From the NCBI GenBank assembly GCA_947503105.1, contig CANNCM010000005.1, positions 56,012 to 120,011 on the forward strand: 64,000 bases of DNA, given 5' to 3'. Under the pieces are notes generated by a model. That model ran no database searches. It was given only the letters and a program-made list of their open reading frames with translations, and had not been told where the DNA came from. This DNA is from an uncultured Flavobacteriaceae bacterium (lineage in GTDB: Bacteria > Bacteroidota > Bacteroidia > Flavobacteriales > Flavobacteriaceae). A program made the translations under genes and the position numbers. This document shows positions 9,427 to 17,829 of the stretch, one piece after another (the stretch's first letter is position 1; the number at the start of each line of letters is the position of its first letter).

Positions 9427-10064
9427 GATTTATTTTCGAGCATAGGAACAAACTTGAAATGTCCTAATTCGTGTTTTTCAAAATTTTTCGAACTAGTTCT
9501 CACAAAAAGTGTCATCACTTGTTCTTTTTCACCAATAGGAATCACCAGTCGTCCTCCAATTTTCAATTGAGCTAATAAAGGCTTTGGAACAAAGGGCGCA
9601 CCTGCGGTAACAATAATGCGATCGAAAGGAGCGTCTTCTTTTAATCCTTGATAACCGTCACCAAAAATTAAGCGCTTGGCCACATATCCGATTTTTGGTA
9701 GAAAAAGACTTGTTTTTTTGAATAATTCTAGTTGTCTTTCGATACTATAAACTTCGGCACCTAAAAGACACAAAACCGCTGTTTGATAGCCGCTTCCCGT
9801 ACCAATTTCTAATACTTTGTGTTGTGCTTCTACTTCTAAAAGTTCTGTTTGAAATGCAACAGTATAGGGCTGAGAAATGGTTTGATTTGCTGCAATTGGA
9901 AAGGCCTTATCTTGATACGCATGATCCAAAAAACTAGAATCCATAAAGAGATGACGGGGCACTTTGCCAATCGCTTCCAAAACCAATTCGTCTTTTATTC
10001 CTTTTTTTGTCAATACTTCGACTAATTTTTGACGAAGGCCTTTATGTTTGTAAGAATCAATCAA
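9423..10064 (-). CDS. pcm: Protein-L-isoaspartate O-methyltransferase
   Basis: A 213-residue SAM-dependent methyltransferase. Motif I LEIGTGSGYQTAVL and the family signature QTISQPYTVAFQTELL are intact, as are post-motif segments FDRIIVTAGAP and GGRLVIPIG. It methylates isoaspartyl residues in aged proteins so that they can revert to aspartate. The ATG at 10064 directly precedes the conserved DSYKHKGLRQKLVE segment, which supports the start. It is a single gene on the minus strand, convergent with the DUF5686 gene and divergent from the Gfo/Idh/MocA gene. Confidence 0.93.
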   Translation of the reverse strand: MIDSYKHKGLRQKLVEVLTKKGIKDELVLEAIGKVPRHLFMDSSFLDHAYQDKAFPIAANQTISQPYTVAFQTELLEVEAQHKVLEIGTGSGYQTAVLCLLGAEVYSIERQLELFKKTSLFLPKIGYVAKRLIFGDGYQGLKEDAPFDRIIVTAGAPFVPKPLLAQLKIGGRLVIPIGEKEQVMTLFVRTSSKNFEKHELGHFKFVPMLENKS

Positions 10065-10157
10065 AGGGTAGAAATTTTTGCTCTCAAAATTAAGTAAAGA
10101 TTATCGAGATTAAAATCAAAACAGGGAAAATTTCAAAATTTAAGGTTTTAACTCAAA

Positions 10158-10191
10158 TTTGGGAGTAATACCATTAAAATATTTAATTTTG
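10158..10191 (+). promoter_or_regulatory. Promoter of the oxidoreductase/hbd run
   Basis: TTTG at 10158-10161 is followed after 22 bases by TAATTTTG (10184-10191), close to the Bacteroidota TTTG-n19-TAnnTTTG arrangement. The ATG is at 10208. It probably drives the plus-strand cluster beginning with the Gfo/Idh/MocA gene. Confidence 0.45.
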
Positions 10192-10207
10192 TTTAAAATT
10201 AATTGAA

Positions 10208-11167
10208 ATGCTAAAAGTAGGTGTACTAGGTGCTGGACATTTAGGTAAAATTCATTTGAAACTTCTTCAACAATCTGAAAAATACGACTTAGTTGGTTTT
10301 TATGATCCAGATATCGCCAACGGACAAAGAGTGGCCGAAGAATTCAACTATAATTATTTTGAAAATTTGGACGATTTGATTGATGCTGTTGATGTTGTGG
10401 ACATCGTCACTCCTACCTTGTCGCACTACAATTGCGCCATAAAAGCGATAACAAAAGGGAAGCATATTTTTATTGAAAAACCAATAACAAATACCGTAGA
10501 AGAGGCCGAACAAATACGCTTGTTGGTCTCTGAAAACAATTTACGAGGACAAGTAGGACACGTAGAACGCTTCAACCCAGCTTTTAAGGCCATAAAATCG
10601 GAAATCAAGTCGCCTATGTTTATTGAAACCCACCGATTGGCGGAGTTCAACCCTCGTGGGACAGATGTTCCGGTGGTTCTCGATCTTATGATTCATGACA
10701 TCGATATTATTTTGAGTGTTGTCAAATCTCCTGTACAAAGCATCAATGCAAGTGGTGTTTCCGTCATTAGTGAAACCCCAGATATTGCCAATGCGCGTAT
10801 CGAATTTGAAAATGGTTGTGTGGCCAATTTAACCGCCAGTAGAATTTCTTTAAAAAATATGCGTAAAAGCCGATTTTTTCAGAAAGATGCCTACATCAGT
10901 GTTGATTTTTTGGAGAAAAAAGTAGAGGTGGTAAAAATGAAAGATGCACCTCAATATCCAGGCGATTTTGATATGGTTTTACAAAATGCAGAAGGCCTCA
11001 AAAAGCAAATTTATTTTGAAAATCCTGAAATAAAACCAAACAACGCTATTTTGGATGAACTTGAAACTTTTGCAGATGCAATTACAACAAACACAACCCC
11101 AATTGTAACACTAAGAGATGGCACCAATGCGCTTAGGGTCGCACACCAAATTATAGAGTGTTTTTAA
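10208..11167 (+). CDS. Gfo/Idh/MocA family oxidoreductase
   Basis: A 319-residue NAD(P)-dependent oxidoreductase. The N-terminal Rossmann fold opens with GVLGAGHLGKIHL and includes the family motif IFIEKPI (EKP, where the lysine contributes to catalysis); the second half is the alpha/beta substrate domain with RLAEFNPRGTD and the LDLMIHDIDIILS segment, where the H-D pair is typical of the catalytic region. The substrate cannot be assigned; this class acts mostly on sugars and inositols. It is followed after 11 bases by hbd, so the two are likely co-transcribed. Confidence 0.88.
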   Translation: MLKVGVLGAGHLGKIHLKLLQQSEKYDLVGFYDPDIANGQRVAEEFNYNYFENLDDLIDAVDVVDIVTPTLSHYNCAIKAITKGKHIFIEKPITNTVEEAEQIRLLVSENNLRGQVGHVERFNPAFKAIKSEIKSPMFIETHRLAEFNPRGTDVPVVLDLMIHDIDIILSVVKSPVQSINASGVSVISETPDIANARIEFENGCVANLTASRISLKNMRKSRFFQKDAYISVDFLEKKVEVVKMKDAPQYPGDFDMVLQNAEGLKKQIYFENPEIKPNNAILDELETFADAITTNTTPIVTLRDGTNALRVAHQIIECF

Positions 11168-11178
11168 ACTTTAAAACT

Positions 11179-12066
11179 ATGAAAAATATAGCCGTTGTTG
11201 GAGCTGGAACTATGGGTAATGGCATAGCACACACTTTTGCTCAAAATGGATATAATGTACAATTGATTGATGTCAATGAGATTGCATTATCAAATGCTGT
11301 ACAAACCATTTCTAAAAATTTGGATCGAATGGTTCAAAAAGAGGTAATTTCTGAAACAAAAAAAGCTGAAACATTAAGTAATATCACAACCTTTTCTGAC
11401 CTTGTTGAAGGTGTAGAATATGCGAGTTTAGTGGTAGAGGCAGCTACTGAGAATGAAGCCCTGAAACTCAATATTTTCAAAACTTTAGATGAAGCCTGTC
11501 CAGAAGATACTATTTTGGCAACAAATACCTCATCGATTTCAATCACAAAAATTGCATCGGTTACATCGCGCCCAAATCAAGTGATTGGAATGCATTTTAT
11601 GAACCCTGTGCCTATTATGCCATTAGTAGAAATTATAAATGGCTACAGTACAGAAAAAGAAGTCACAGATTTTATTGTCGAACTGACCAAAAAAATTGGA
11701 AAAACGCCAGTATTGGCCAATGATTTTCCAGGGTTTATAGCCAATCGTATTTTGATGCCAATGATCAATGAAGCAATTGAAGCACTTCAATGTGGTGTAA
11801 GTGGCGTTGTGGAAATTGACACCATTATGAAACTTGGCATGGCACATCCAATGGGACCATTGGAGCTCGCAGATTTTATCGGACTTGATGTTTGCCTATC
11901 GATTCTTGAAGTGATGCATGACGGTTTTAAAAATCCAAAATATGCGCCCAATCCATTACTAGTAAACATGGTACGAGCAGGAAAATTAGGTAAGAAAACT
12001 GGCGAAGGATTTTACAGCTATGCAACAGAACGAAAAGCAGTAACACCAGCTGCACAGTTTCTTTAA
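11179..12066 (+). CDS. hbd: 3-hydroxybutyryl-CoA dehydrogenase
   Basis: A 295-residue NAD-dependent enzyme of fatty-acid/butanoate metabolism that interconverts 3-hydroxyacyl-CoA and 3-oxoacyl-CoA. The N-terminal dinucleotide motif is VGAGTMGNGIAH; the catalytic region TSSISI...GMHFMNPVPIMPLVEI holds the conserved histidine, and the C-terminal domain includes the NRILMPMINEA and HPMGPLELADFIGLD signatures. The length is that of the bacterial short form without a fused enoyl-CoA hydratase. An upstream TTG in frame (11158) would add 7 non-conserved residues; the ATG at 11179 begins directly at the Rossmann strand and was preferred. Confidence 0.93.
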   Translation: MKNIAVVGAGTMGNGIAHTFAQNGYNVQLIDVNEIALSNAVQTISKNLDRMVQKEVISETKKAETLSNITTFSDLVEGVEYASLVVEAATENEALKLNIFKTLDEACPEDTILATNTSSISITKIASVTSRPNQVIGMHFMNPVPIMPLVEIINGYSTEKEVTDFIVELTKKIGKTPVLANDFPGFIANRILMPMINEAIEALQCGVSGVVEIDTIMKLGMAHPMGPLELADFIGLDVCLSILEVMHDGFKNPKYAPNPLLVNMVRAGKLGKKTGEGFYSYATERKAVTPAAQFL

Positions 12067-12095
12067 AATCATACACCCCAAAAATCTAAATACCT

Positions 12096-13319
12096 ATGGC
12101 ACACATAAAACCTTTTTGTGCAGTTCGACCACATGCAAAAATTGCATCTCAATTTTGTACAGAGTCCATTCAATTTTACTCGGATGAAAGGCTCAATAAT
12201 GAACTCAAAAACAATCCTTTTTCGTTTGTTCAAATTCTAAAATCAAGTTTAAAAAAAACGGGTAGTAAAACTCTTGAAGACCGTTATAACAATGTAAAAA
12301 AAGCATATCACAATTTTAAAACTGATGGCCTCTTAATTAAAGACTCAAATCCTGCGTTTTATGTTTATGAAATTGATACTGTTGAAAATTATTATTGTGG
12401 AATAATTGCAGCTGCAAGTGTAGAAGATTACAAAAACAACGTTATCAAAAAACATGAAAACACTATTGAATCTAGAGAAAACACCTTTAAAAACTACTTA
12501 AAAATTACAGGGTTCAATGCAGAACCTGTGCTTTTGACTTACAAAAATAACCTTGAAATTTCGAAAGTGATCGATGTGCATAAAGCGTCCGAACCCATTG
12601 TGCAATTTTCAACAGAAAATGGAGAAAAACACCGCCTTTGGGCAATTGAAAATCCACAAGATTTGATTCAAATTCAAAATATATTTAAACATATTCCTTC
12701 GCTTTACATTGCAGACGGGCATCACAGAACTGCATCTTCTGTATTGTTATCAGAAGAAACTAACAATTTAAGTCATAGTACTGATGCAGCTCACTATTTT
12801 ATGGCGTTTTTAATTCCAGAAAAAGAACTTAAAATTCAAGAATACAACAGAGTAGTGACAGACCTCAATGGATATTCAGAAAAAGAATTTTTAGAGGCAC
12901 TAAAACCTCATTTTGACATCACTGTTAAAAAAGATGGAACAGCGACCAAAAAAAAACACTCCTTTTCAATGTACTTAAAAGGCCAATTTTATTGCGTATC
13001 TTTGTCATCGGACTACAAGCTTGAAACTTCCCCACTCTATCAACTCGACACTTATATTTTACAAGAATTAATTTTAAAGCCCATTTTAGGCATTACAGAT
13101 GTGAGAAATGATAAGCGCCTTGATTATTCTTATGAACATGATGATATGCATTGGATTAAAAAAAATATAGACAACACACAATATGCGATAGGATTTGGGT
13201 TGAATCCCATAACAATTGAGCAACTCAAAACTATTGCAGATGCTCAGCTTGTGATGCCTCCAAAAAGCACCTATATTTTTCCAAAATTAAGAAGTGGAAT
13301 TACAATTTATGAACACTAA
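12096..13319 (+). CDS. DUF1015 family protein
   Basis: A 407-residue cytoplasmic protein of the DUF1015 family, recognised by its start (IKPFCAVRPHAK), the central ADGHHRTASS motif and the late segment LGITDVRNDKRLDY. The histidine-rich ADGHHR stretch suggests a metal- or nucleotide-handling active site, but no function is established for the family. It sits between hbd and yggS; only 2 bases separate its stop codon from the yggS ATG, indicating a shared transcript. In other bacteria relatives are often near serine or pyridoxal-phosphate genes, which fits the yggS neighbour. Confidence 0.85.
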   Translation: MAHIKPFCAVRPHAKIASQFCTESIQFYSDERLNNELKNNPFSFVQILKSSLKKTGSKTLEDRYNNVKKAYHNFKTDGLLIKDSNPAFYVYEIDTVENYYCGIIAAASVEDYKNNVIKKHENTIESRENTFKNYLKITGFNAEPVLLTYKNNLEISKVIDVHKASEPIVQFSTENGEKHRLWAIENPQDLIQIQNIFKHIPSLYIADGHHRTASSVLLSEETNNLSHSTDAAHYFMAFLIPEKELKIQEYNRVVTDLNGYSEKEFLEALKPHFDITVKKDGTATKKKHSFSMYLKGQFYCVSLSSDYKLETSPLYQLDTYILQELILKPILGITDVRNDKRLDYSYEHDDMHWIKKNIDNTQYAIGFGLNPITIEQLKTIADAQLVMPPKSTYIFPKLRSGITIYEH

Positions 13320-13321
13320 AA

Positions 13322-13981
13322 ATGGGGATTAGAGAACGATTATTAGAATTAAAATCTTCGCTACCAGAGCAAGTCACTCTTGTAGCGGTTTCAAAAACAA
13401 AGCCCGTTGCTGATTTGATGCAAGCTTATGACTGTGGTCAGCGCGTTTTTGGAGAAAATAAAGTTCAAGAAATGGCCGAAAAATACCATCAAATGCCCAA
13501 AGACATTCAATGGCATATGATTGGGCATTTGCAACGTAACAAGGTCAAATATATGGCTGAATTTGTGGACTTGATTCATGGGGTTGATCGTTTAAAATTA
13601 TTGACCGAAATTAATAGGCAAGCAAAAAAACACAACAGAACGATCAACTGTCTATTACAAATCAAAATTGCGACAGAAGATACAAAATTTGGACTTAAAA
13701 AAGAAGATGCAATTGCACTACTTGAATCAGAAGTTTTTCAAGATTTACAGCATATTCACATTTCTGGAGTGATGGGTATGGCGAGTTTTACGAATGATTC
13801 TGATCAAATAAAAACAGAATTTGAAAATCTAAAAACGACATTTGATATTCTAAAAAAAATACATCCAGGAATGAAGATTATTTCAATGGGAATGAGTGGT
13901 GATTATCAACTTGCAATAAGCTGTGGTAGTACTATGATTCGTGTAGGAAGTCATATTTTTGGCGCAAGACATTATACCTAA
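13322..13981 (+). CDS. YggS family pyridoxal-5'-phosphate homeostasis protein
   Basis: A 219-residue PLP-binding barrel protein. The PLP-binding lysine lies in VAVSKTKP near the N-terminus; FGENKVQE, WHMIGHLQRNK and the phosphate-binding C-terminal SMGMSGDYQLAISCGSTMIRVGSHIFG complete the family pattern. These proteins buffer PLP and affect vitamin B6 and amino-acid balance rather than catalyse a known reaction. The gene follows DUF1015 by 2 bases. Its TAA stop is immediately followed, in the same reading frame, by the coding sequence of the DnaQ-Cho nuclease, which lacks a standard start codon. Confidence 0.93.
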   Translation: MGIRERLLELKSSLPEQVTLVAVSKTKPVADLMQAYDCGQRVFGENKVQEMAEKYHQMPKDIQWHMIGHLQRNKVKYMAEFVDLIHGVDRLKLLTEINRQAKKHNRTINCLLQIKIATEDTKFGLKKEDAIALLESEVFQDLQHIHISGVMGMASFTNDSDQIKTEFENLKTTFDILKKIHPGMKIISMGMSGDYQLAISCGSTMIRVGSHIFGARHYT

Positions 13982-13990
13982 AAAAAGAAG

Positions 13991-15358
13991 ATTTACGCAA
14001 TTGTTGACATAGAAACCACGGGGGGTAAGTACAATGAAGAAGGGATTACCGAAATTGCCATCTACAGGCATGATGGTCATAAAATTACTGATCAGTTCAT
14101 CAGTCTCATAAATCCAGAAAAACCCATTCAGCCCTATGTGGTAAGTCTTACAGGGATTTCTAGTAAAATGCTACGCAACGCGCCAAAATTTTATGAAGTT
14201 GCAAAACGTATTATTGAAATTACACAAGGTTGTATTATAGTAGCGCACAATGCAAAGTTTGATTATCGGATTTTAAAACTTGAGTTCGGCAGACTTGGTT
14301 ATGATTTTGAGTGTAAAAATCTGTGTACTGTAGAACTTTCAAAACAATTGATCCCCGATCTTCCCTCCTATAGTTTAGGGAAGCTGGTGCGTTCTTTGGG
14401 GATTCCCATTAGTGATCGACATCGGGCTTCTGGCGATGCTCTAGCAACTACAAAACTGTTTGAATTATTACTCAATAAAGATATTGATAAAAGCATTGTA
14501 AAAACTTATATCCGTTTGGAACCAAAGCGTCAATTGGAGCCAAAATTATCGGAAATAATTCAGTCTTTGCCCTCTGTTACAGGGGTATATTATATCCATA
14601 ATGACGATGGTGATATTATTTATATTGGAAAAAGTAAAAATATCAAAAATAGAATCAATCAACACCTTGCAGGACAAACGCCAAAATCAAAAAAAATTCA
14701 GCTTGAAGTGGCTAGCGTAACCTACGAGCCCACTGGAAGTGAATTACTGGCCCTGTTGAAAGAAAGTGCAGAAATTAAACATCATAAACCAAAGTATAAT
14801 CGTGCGCTACGTCGTACTATTTTTACGCATGGCTTGTTTAGTTTCTCAGATGAGAATGGATACCTCAACCTAAAAGTTGAAAAAATAAAAGGGAAAGCAA
14901 AACCAATCACAACATTTTCAAATATACAAAGTGGCAAAAGTTTCATGAATAAGGTGGTTGAAAAGTATCATTTATGCCAAAAATTATGTGGATTATATAA
15001 AACCAAAAGTGGATGTTTCAGCTATACCATAAAAGAATGTGAAGGTGCTTGCGTAGGCGAAGAACTTGTTGAAAGTTACAATTCTAAAGTTCAAAAACTC
15101 ATAGAAAAACACAGTTTTAAAACTAAAAGTATGATTATTGTAGATTATGGAAGGTCTGTAGATGAGCGTAGCGCTGTGTGGATTGAAGATGGAATTTTGA
15201 GAGGGTTTACGTATTTTAACTTGAACTTTCAAATTAACAATATCGAGATTTTAAAGACACTCATAACGCCATTAGAACACAACAAGGATGCGCAGCATAT
15301 TATACAAAGTTACCTGAGACGACACAAAAGATTAAAAGTCATTTCCCTTGAAGACTAA
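13991..15358 (+). CDS. DnaQ-like exonuclease fused to a Cho/UvrC-type GIY-YIG nuclease; probable ATT start
   Basis: About 455 residues. The N-terminal part is a DEDDh 3'-5' exonuclease: the first motif IVDIETTGG lies just after the start, followed by VAHNAKFDYR and the late motif DRHRASGDALATTKLF with its H and D. A GIY-YIG nuclease follows (TGVYYIHNDDGDIIYIGKSKNIKNR is the key region, about 195-275). The C-terminal half has a UvrC/Cho-like cysteine cluster (CQKLC, GCFSY, ECEGACVG). Such fusions are thought to act in DNA repair. No ATG, GTG or TTG exists between the yggS stop and the first catalytic motif; ATT at 13991 aligns with the usual start point, preceded by AAAGAAG. The first GTG (14138) would delete the catalytic Asp and Glu, so it is unlikely to be the real start. 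Confidence 0.8.
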   Translation: MYAIVDIETTGGKYNEEGITEIAIYRHDGHKITDQFISLINPEKPIQPYVVSLTGISSKMLRNAPKFYEVAKRIIEITQGCIIVAHNAKFDYRILKLEFGRLGYDFECKNLCTVELSKQLIPDLPSYSLGKLVRSLGIPISDRHRASGDALATTKLFELLLNKDIDKSIVKTYIRLEPKRQLEPKLSEIIQSLPSVTGVYYIHNDDGDIIYIGKSKNIKNRINQHLAGQTPKSKKIQLEVASVTYEPTGSELLALLKESAEIKHHKPKYNRALRRTIFTHGLFSFSDENGYLNLKVEKIKGKAKPITTFSNIQSGKSFMNKVVEKYHLCQKLCGLYKTKSGCFSYTIKECEGACVGEELVESYNSKVQKLIEKHSFKTKSMIIVDYGRSVDERSAVWIEDGILRGFTYFNLNFQINNIEILKTLITPLEHNKDAQHIIQSYLRRHKRLKVISLED

Positions 15359-15376
15359 ACTTTTTTAGTACTTTTG
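15348..15376 (+). promoter_or_regulatory. Promoter of the ion-channel gene
   Basis: TTG (15348-15350), an 18-base spacer and TACTTTTG (15369-15376) give a near-complete Bacteroidota promoter. The channel ATG is at 15381, so transcription would begin at or a few bases before the start codon, predicting a leaderless or nearly leaderless mRNA. The -33 part lies inside the end of the preceding nuclease gene. Confidence 0.5.
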
Positions 15377-15380
15377 AATT

Positions 15381-16217
15381 ATGTCTAACCAAAAGCCAAC
15401 AGCGCCATGGAAAAGTAAACTTCATGAAATTATTTATGAAGCCGACACTCCCGCTGGAAAATTATTTGATGTTGCTTTACTATTCGTTATTCTTCTGAGT
15501 ATTGTTCTTGTCATGCTCGAAAGTGTAGATTATATTGGCACTACATATTTTAATATTTTTGACACTCTTGAGTGGGTGATTACTCTATTATTTACATTAG
15601 AATATATCGCAAGAATAGTGTGCGTAAAAAACCCTAAAGCATATATTTTTAGTTTTTATGGGATTATTGATTTACTTTCAACGATTCCAAAATACCTTTC
15701 ATTATTCATTATAGGTTCGCATTCTTTGATTGCTATTCGTGCATTACGGTTGTTACGTGTTTTTAGAATTTTAAAATTGACGAGATTTATTGGAGAAAGC
15801 ACCAATTTTGGAAGAGCACTCAAACGCAGTCGAGTAAAAATTGCTGTTTTTCTTTCTTTTGTTTTGGTTTTATCTGTGATTTTAGGAACCATTATGTATC
15901 TAGTAGAAGGCAACAAAGATAGTGGATTTACTAGCATTCCAAGAAGTGTATATTGGGCCATTGTCACGCTAACTACAGTGGGTTATGGCGACATTGCCCC
16001 TGTCAGTTCGTTGGGACAATTTATTGCGTCCTTAATTATGATTTTGGGGTATGGTATCATTGCAATACCAACGGGAATTGTAACTTCTGAAATGACAAAA
16101 TCTCAACGCAATAAAATTCCGAAAAATACACAGTCGTGTACCAATTGCATGGCGTCTTACCATACAGATGATGCTGAATTTTGTCATAAATGTGGAGAGC
16201 TTTTAAATCATGAATAA
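15381..16217 (+). CDS. Voltage-gated potassium channel-like ion transporter with C-terminal zinc ribbon
   Basis: A 278-residue membrane protein with six predicted membrane segments: a voltage-sensor unit with an S4-like helix carrying regular arginines (IRALRLLRVFRILKLTRF), then S5, pore helix and S6. The potassium selectivity filter TVGYGD is near residues 198-203. The cytoplasmic tail ends in a small zinc ribbon (CTNC ... CHKC, about 252-275), as is common in this bacterial subgroup. It is expected to pass K+ across the inner membrane in response to voltage. The last 8 bases overlap the miaA start, so the two are co-transcribed. Confidence 0.88.
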   Translation: MSNQKPTAPWKSKLHEIIYEADTPAGKLFDVALLFVILLSIVLVMLESVDYIGTTYFNIFDTLEWVITLLFTLEYIARIVCVKNPKAYIFSFYGIIDLLSTIPKYLSLFIIGSHSLIAIRALRLLRVFRILKLTRFIGESTNFGRALKRSRVKIAVFLSFVLVLSVILGTIMYLVEGNKDSGFTSIPRSVYWAIVTLTTVGYGDIAPVSSLGQFIASLIMILGYGIIAIPTGIVTSEMTKSQRNKIPKNTQSCTNCMASYHTDDAEFCHKCGELLNHE

Positions 16218-17112
16218 TACCTTAATCTCTATTGTAGGGCCTACGGGAATAGGCAAAACAGCACTGAGTTTGAAAATTGCAAATCATTTTCAATCTGAAA
16301 TAATTTCTGCAGATTCTCGACAATTTTTTAAGGAAATCCCCATTGGAACTGCAGCACCAACCCCCAAAGAACTTCAAAAAATAAAACATCATTTTATTCA
16401 TAATAAATCGATTACAGAATCTTACAGCGTTGGCGCTTTTGAAAAAGAAGCAATGGATTGCATTACCGCTATTCACAAGCAGCAGCCCATTATTGTAATG
16501 GTTGGAGGATCTGGACTTTACGTGAATGCTGTGATTAATGGGCTGGATGAGTTTCCAAAAATTGATTCAAAAATCAGAGTGCAATTGAACCTCGAGTTGG
16601 CAGAAAATGGCTTGAAAAATCTTCAAGAAGAATTAAAAATATTAGATTCAAATTCCTACAACAGCATTGATTTGAATAATGCGCACCGAGTGATTCGGGC
16701 TTTGGAAATCTGCAAAGGCACTGGACTACCCTACAGTAGTTTTTTAAAGAAAAATAAAATTAAACGTAATTTTAAAACTATCAATATTGGGCTTAGTGCA
16801 GAACGCTCAATAGTTTACGATAGGATCAATAGGCGTGTAGATCTAATGATGGAGCAAGGCCTTTTAGAGGAAGTAAAATCTGTATTTAAATACAAAAACC
16901 TGAACGCGCTAAACACTGTTGGTTATAAAGAACTATTTCAATACATTGAGGGCCACTGCACCTTAGACTTCGCAGTAGCAGAAATCAAAAAAAACACAAG
17001 GCGTTTTGCCAAAAGACAAATGACTTGGTTTAAAAAGCAAGAACATACAAAGTGGTTCGATTTCGAAGAAAAGTATTCTGAAATTATTGCTTACATTGAA
17101 AAACAACTCTAG
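16210..17112 (+). CDS. miaA: tRNA dimethylallyltransferase
   Basis: A 300-residue enzyme that transfers a dimethylallyl group to N6 of A37 in tRNAs reading UNN codons. The P-loop GPTGIGKTALS, the SADSRQFFKEIPIGTA motif and GGSGLYVNAVINGLD are all present, and the C-terminal portion includes NTVGYKELFQYIEG and the TRRFAKRQMTWFKK signature. Length is normal for the Bacteroidota form. It overlaps the ion-channel gene by 8 bases and converges on the response-regulator gene with only 8 bases between stop codons. Confidence 0.95.
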   Translation: MNNTLISIVGPTGIGKTALSLKIANHFQSEIISADSRQFFKEIPIGTAAPTPKELQKIKHHFIHNKSITESYSVGAFEKEAMDCITAIHKQQPIIVMVGGSGLYVNAVINGLDEFPKIDSKIRVQLNLELAENGLKNLQEELKILDSNSYNSIDLNNAHRVIRALEICKGTGLPYSSFLKKNKIKRNFKTINIGLSAERSIVYDRINRRVDLMMEQGLLEEVKSVFKYKNLNALNTVGYKELFQYIEGHCTLDFAVAEIKKNTRRFAKRQMTWFKKQEHTKWFDFEEKYSEIIAYIEKQL

Positions 17113-17120
17113 CGGCCGTT

Positions 17121-17825
17121 CTAGCTGTTTATCACCAAACGGAACCCCTCGCCATGAATGTTCAAAATCTCTACATTTGGATCATGCTTTAGGTACTTTC
17201 TCAATTTGGCAATATATACATCCATACTCCTTGAAGTGAAATAATTATCATCGCGCCAAATTTTAGTCAATGCGATTTCTCTAGGCATCAAATCATTGAT
17301 ATGTAGTGCCAATAATCGAAGCAATTGATTTTCTTTTGGTGAAAGCTTAATCTGTGTTGTGTCGTTGTGCGTCAAAAATCTCAGTTTTGAATTGAGTTTA
17401 AAGCTTCCAATTTCAAATTCAAATTGATTGCTATCGGCAACACTTTCTACTGTTTTGCGTTGAATAATGGCTTGGATTTTTAACAATAAAACCTCACTAT
17501 CAAAAGGCTTGTTTAAATAATCATCTGCACCGACTTTGTATCCTTTAAGCACATCCTCTTTTAGTGTTTTTGCTGTTAAAAAAATAATAGGTACTTCTTT
17601 ATCTTTTTCTCTAATTTCTTGAGCTAATGTGAAGCCATCTTTGTATGGCATCATGACATCCAAAATACAAAGATGAAAATCAGATTTCTTAAATTTTTCA
17701 TAGCCCTCCATGCCATTTTTGGCAAGAACAACATCATAATTGTTGATGGCTAAGTATTCTTTAAGAACGGTTCCAAAATTAGGATCGTCCTCGACAAGTA
17801 AAATGCGTTTTGTAGTTTCTTCCAT
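17121..17825 (-). CDS. OmpR-family response regulator
   Basis: A 234-residue two-component regulator. The receiver domain (about 8-120) has the acidic pair EDD, the phospho-acceptor Asp in CILDVMMPYKDG, the switch Thr in PIIFLTAK and the lysine in LNKPFD. The C-terminal winged-helix DNA-binding domain (about 140-232) follows the OmpR/PhoB pattern. It lies 4 bases downstream of the sensor kinase gene and surely partners with it. The layout resembles the RprXY pair of Bacteroides, but the regulated genes cannot be read from the sequence. Confidence 0.92.
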   Translation of the reverse strand: MEETTKRILLVEDDPNFGTVLKEYLAINNYDVVLAKNGMEGYEKFKKSDFHLCILDVMMPYKDGFTLAQEIREKDKEVPIIFLTAKTLKEDVLKGYKVGADDYLNKPFDSEVLLLKIQAIIQRKTVESVADSNQFEFEIGSFKLNSKLRFLTHNDTTQIKLSPKENQLLRLLALHINDLMPREIALTKIWRDDNYFTSRSMDVYIAKLRKYLKHDPNVEILNIHGEGFRLVINS

Positions 17826-17829
17826 GACT

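Noticed and set aside
13979..13993. A AAA AAG slippery heptamer after the yggS stop
   Set aside because: It resembles a -1 frameshift signal, but it lies after the in-frame stop and both genes are already in the same frame, so a shift would not help expression.
13322..15358. YggS and the nuclease as one protein interrupted by a stop
   Set aside because: They share a frame across one TAA, but these families are normally separate proteins and the spacing suits ordinary adjacent genes. Kept as an alternative in the finding on the ATT start.
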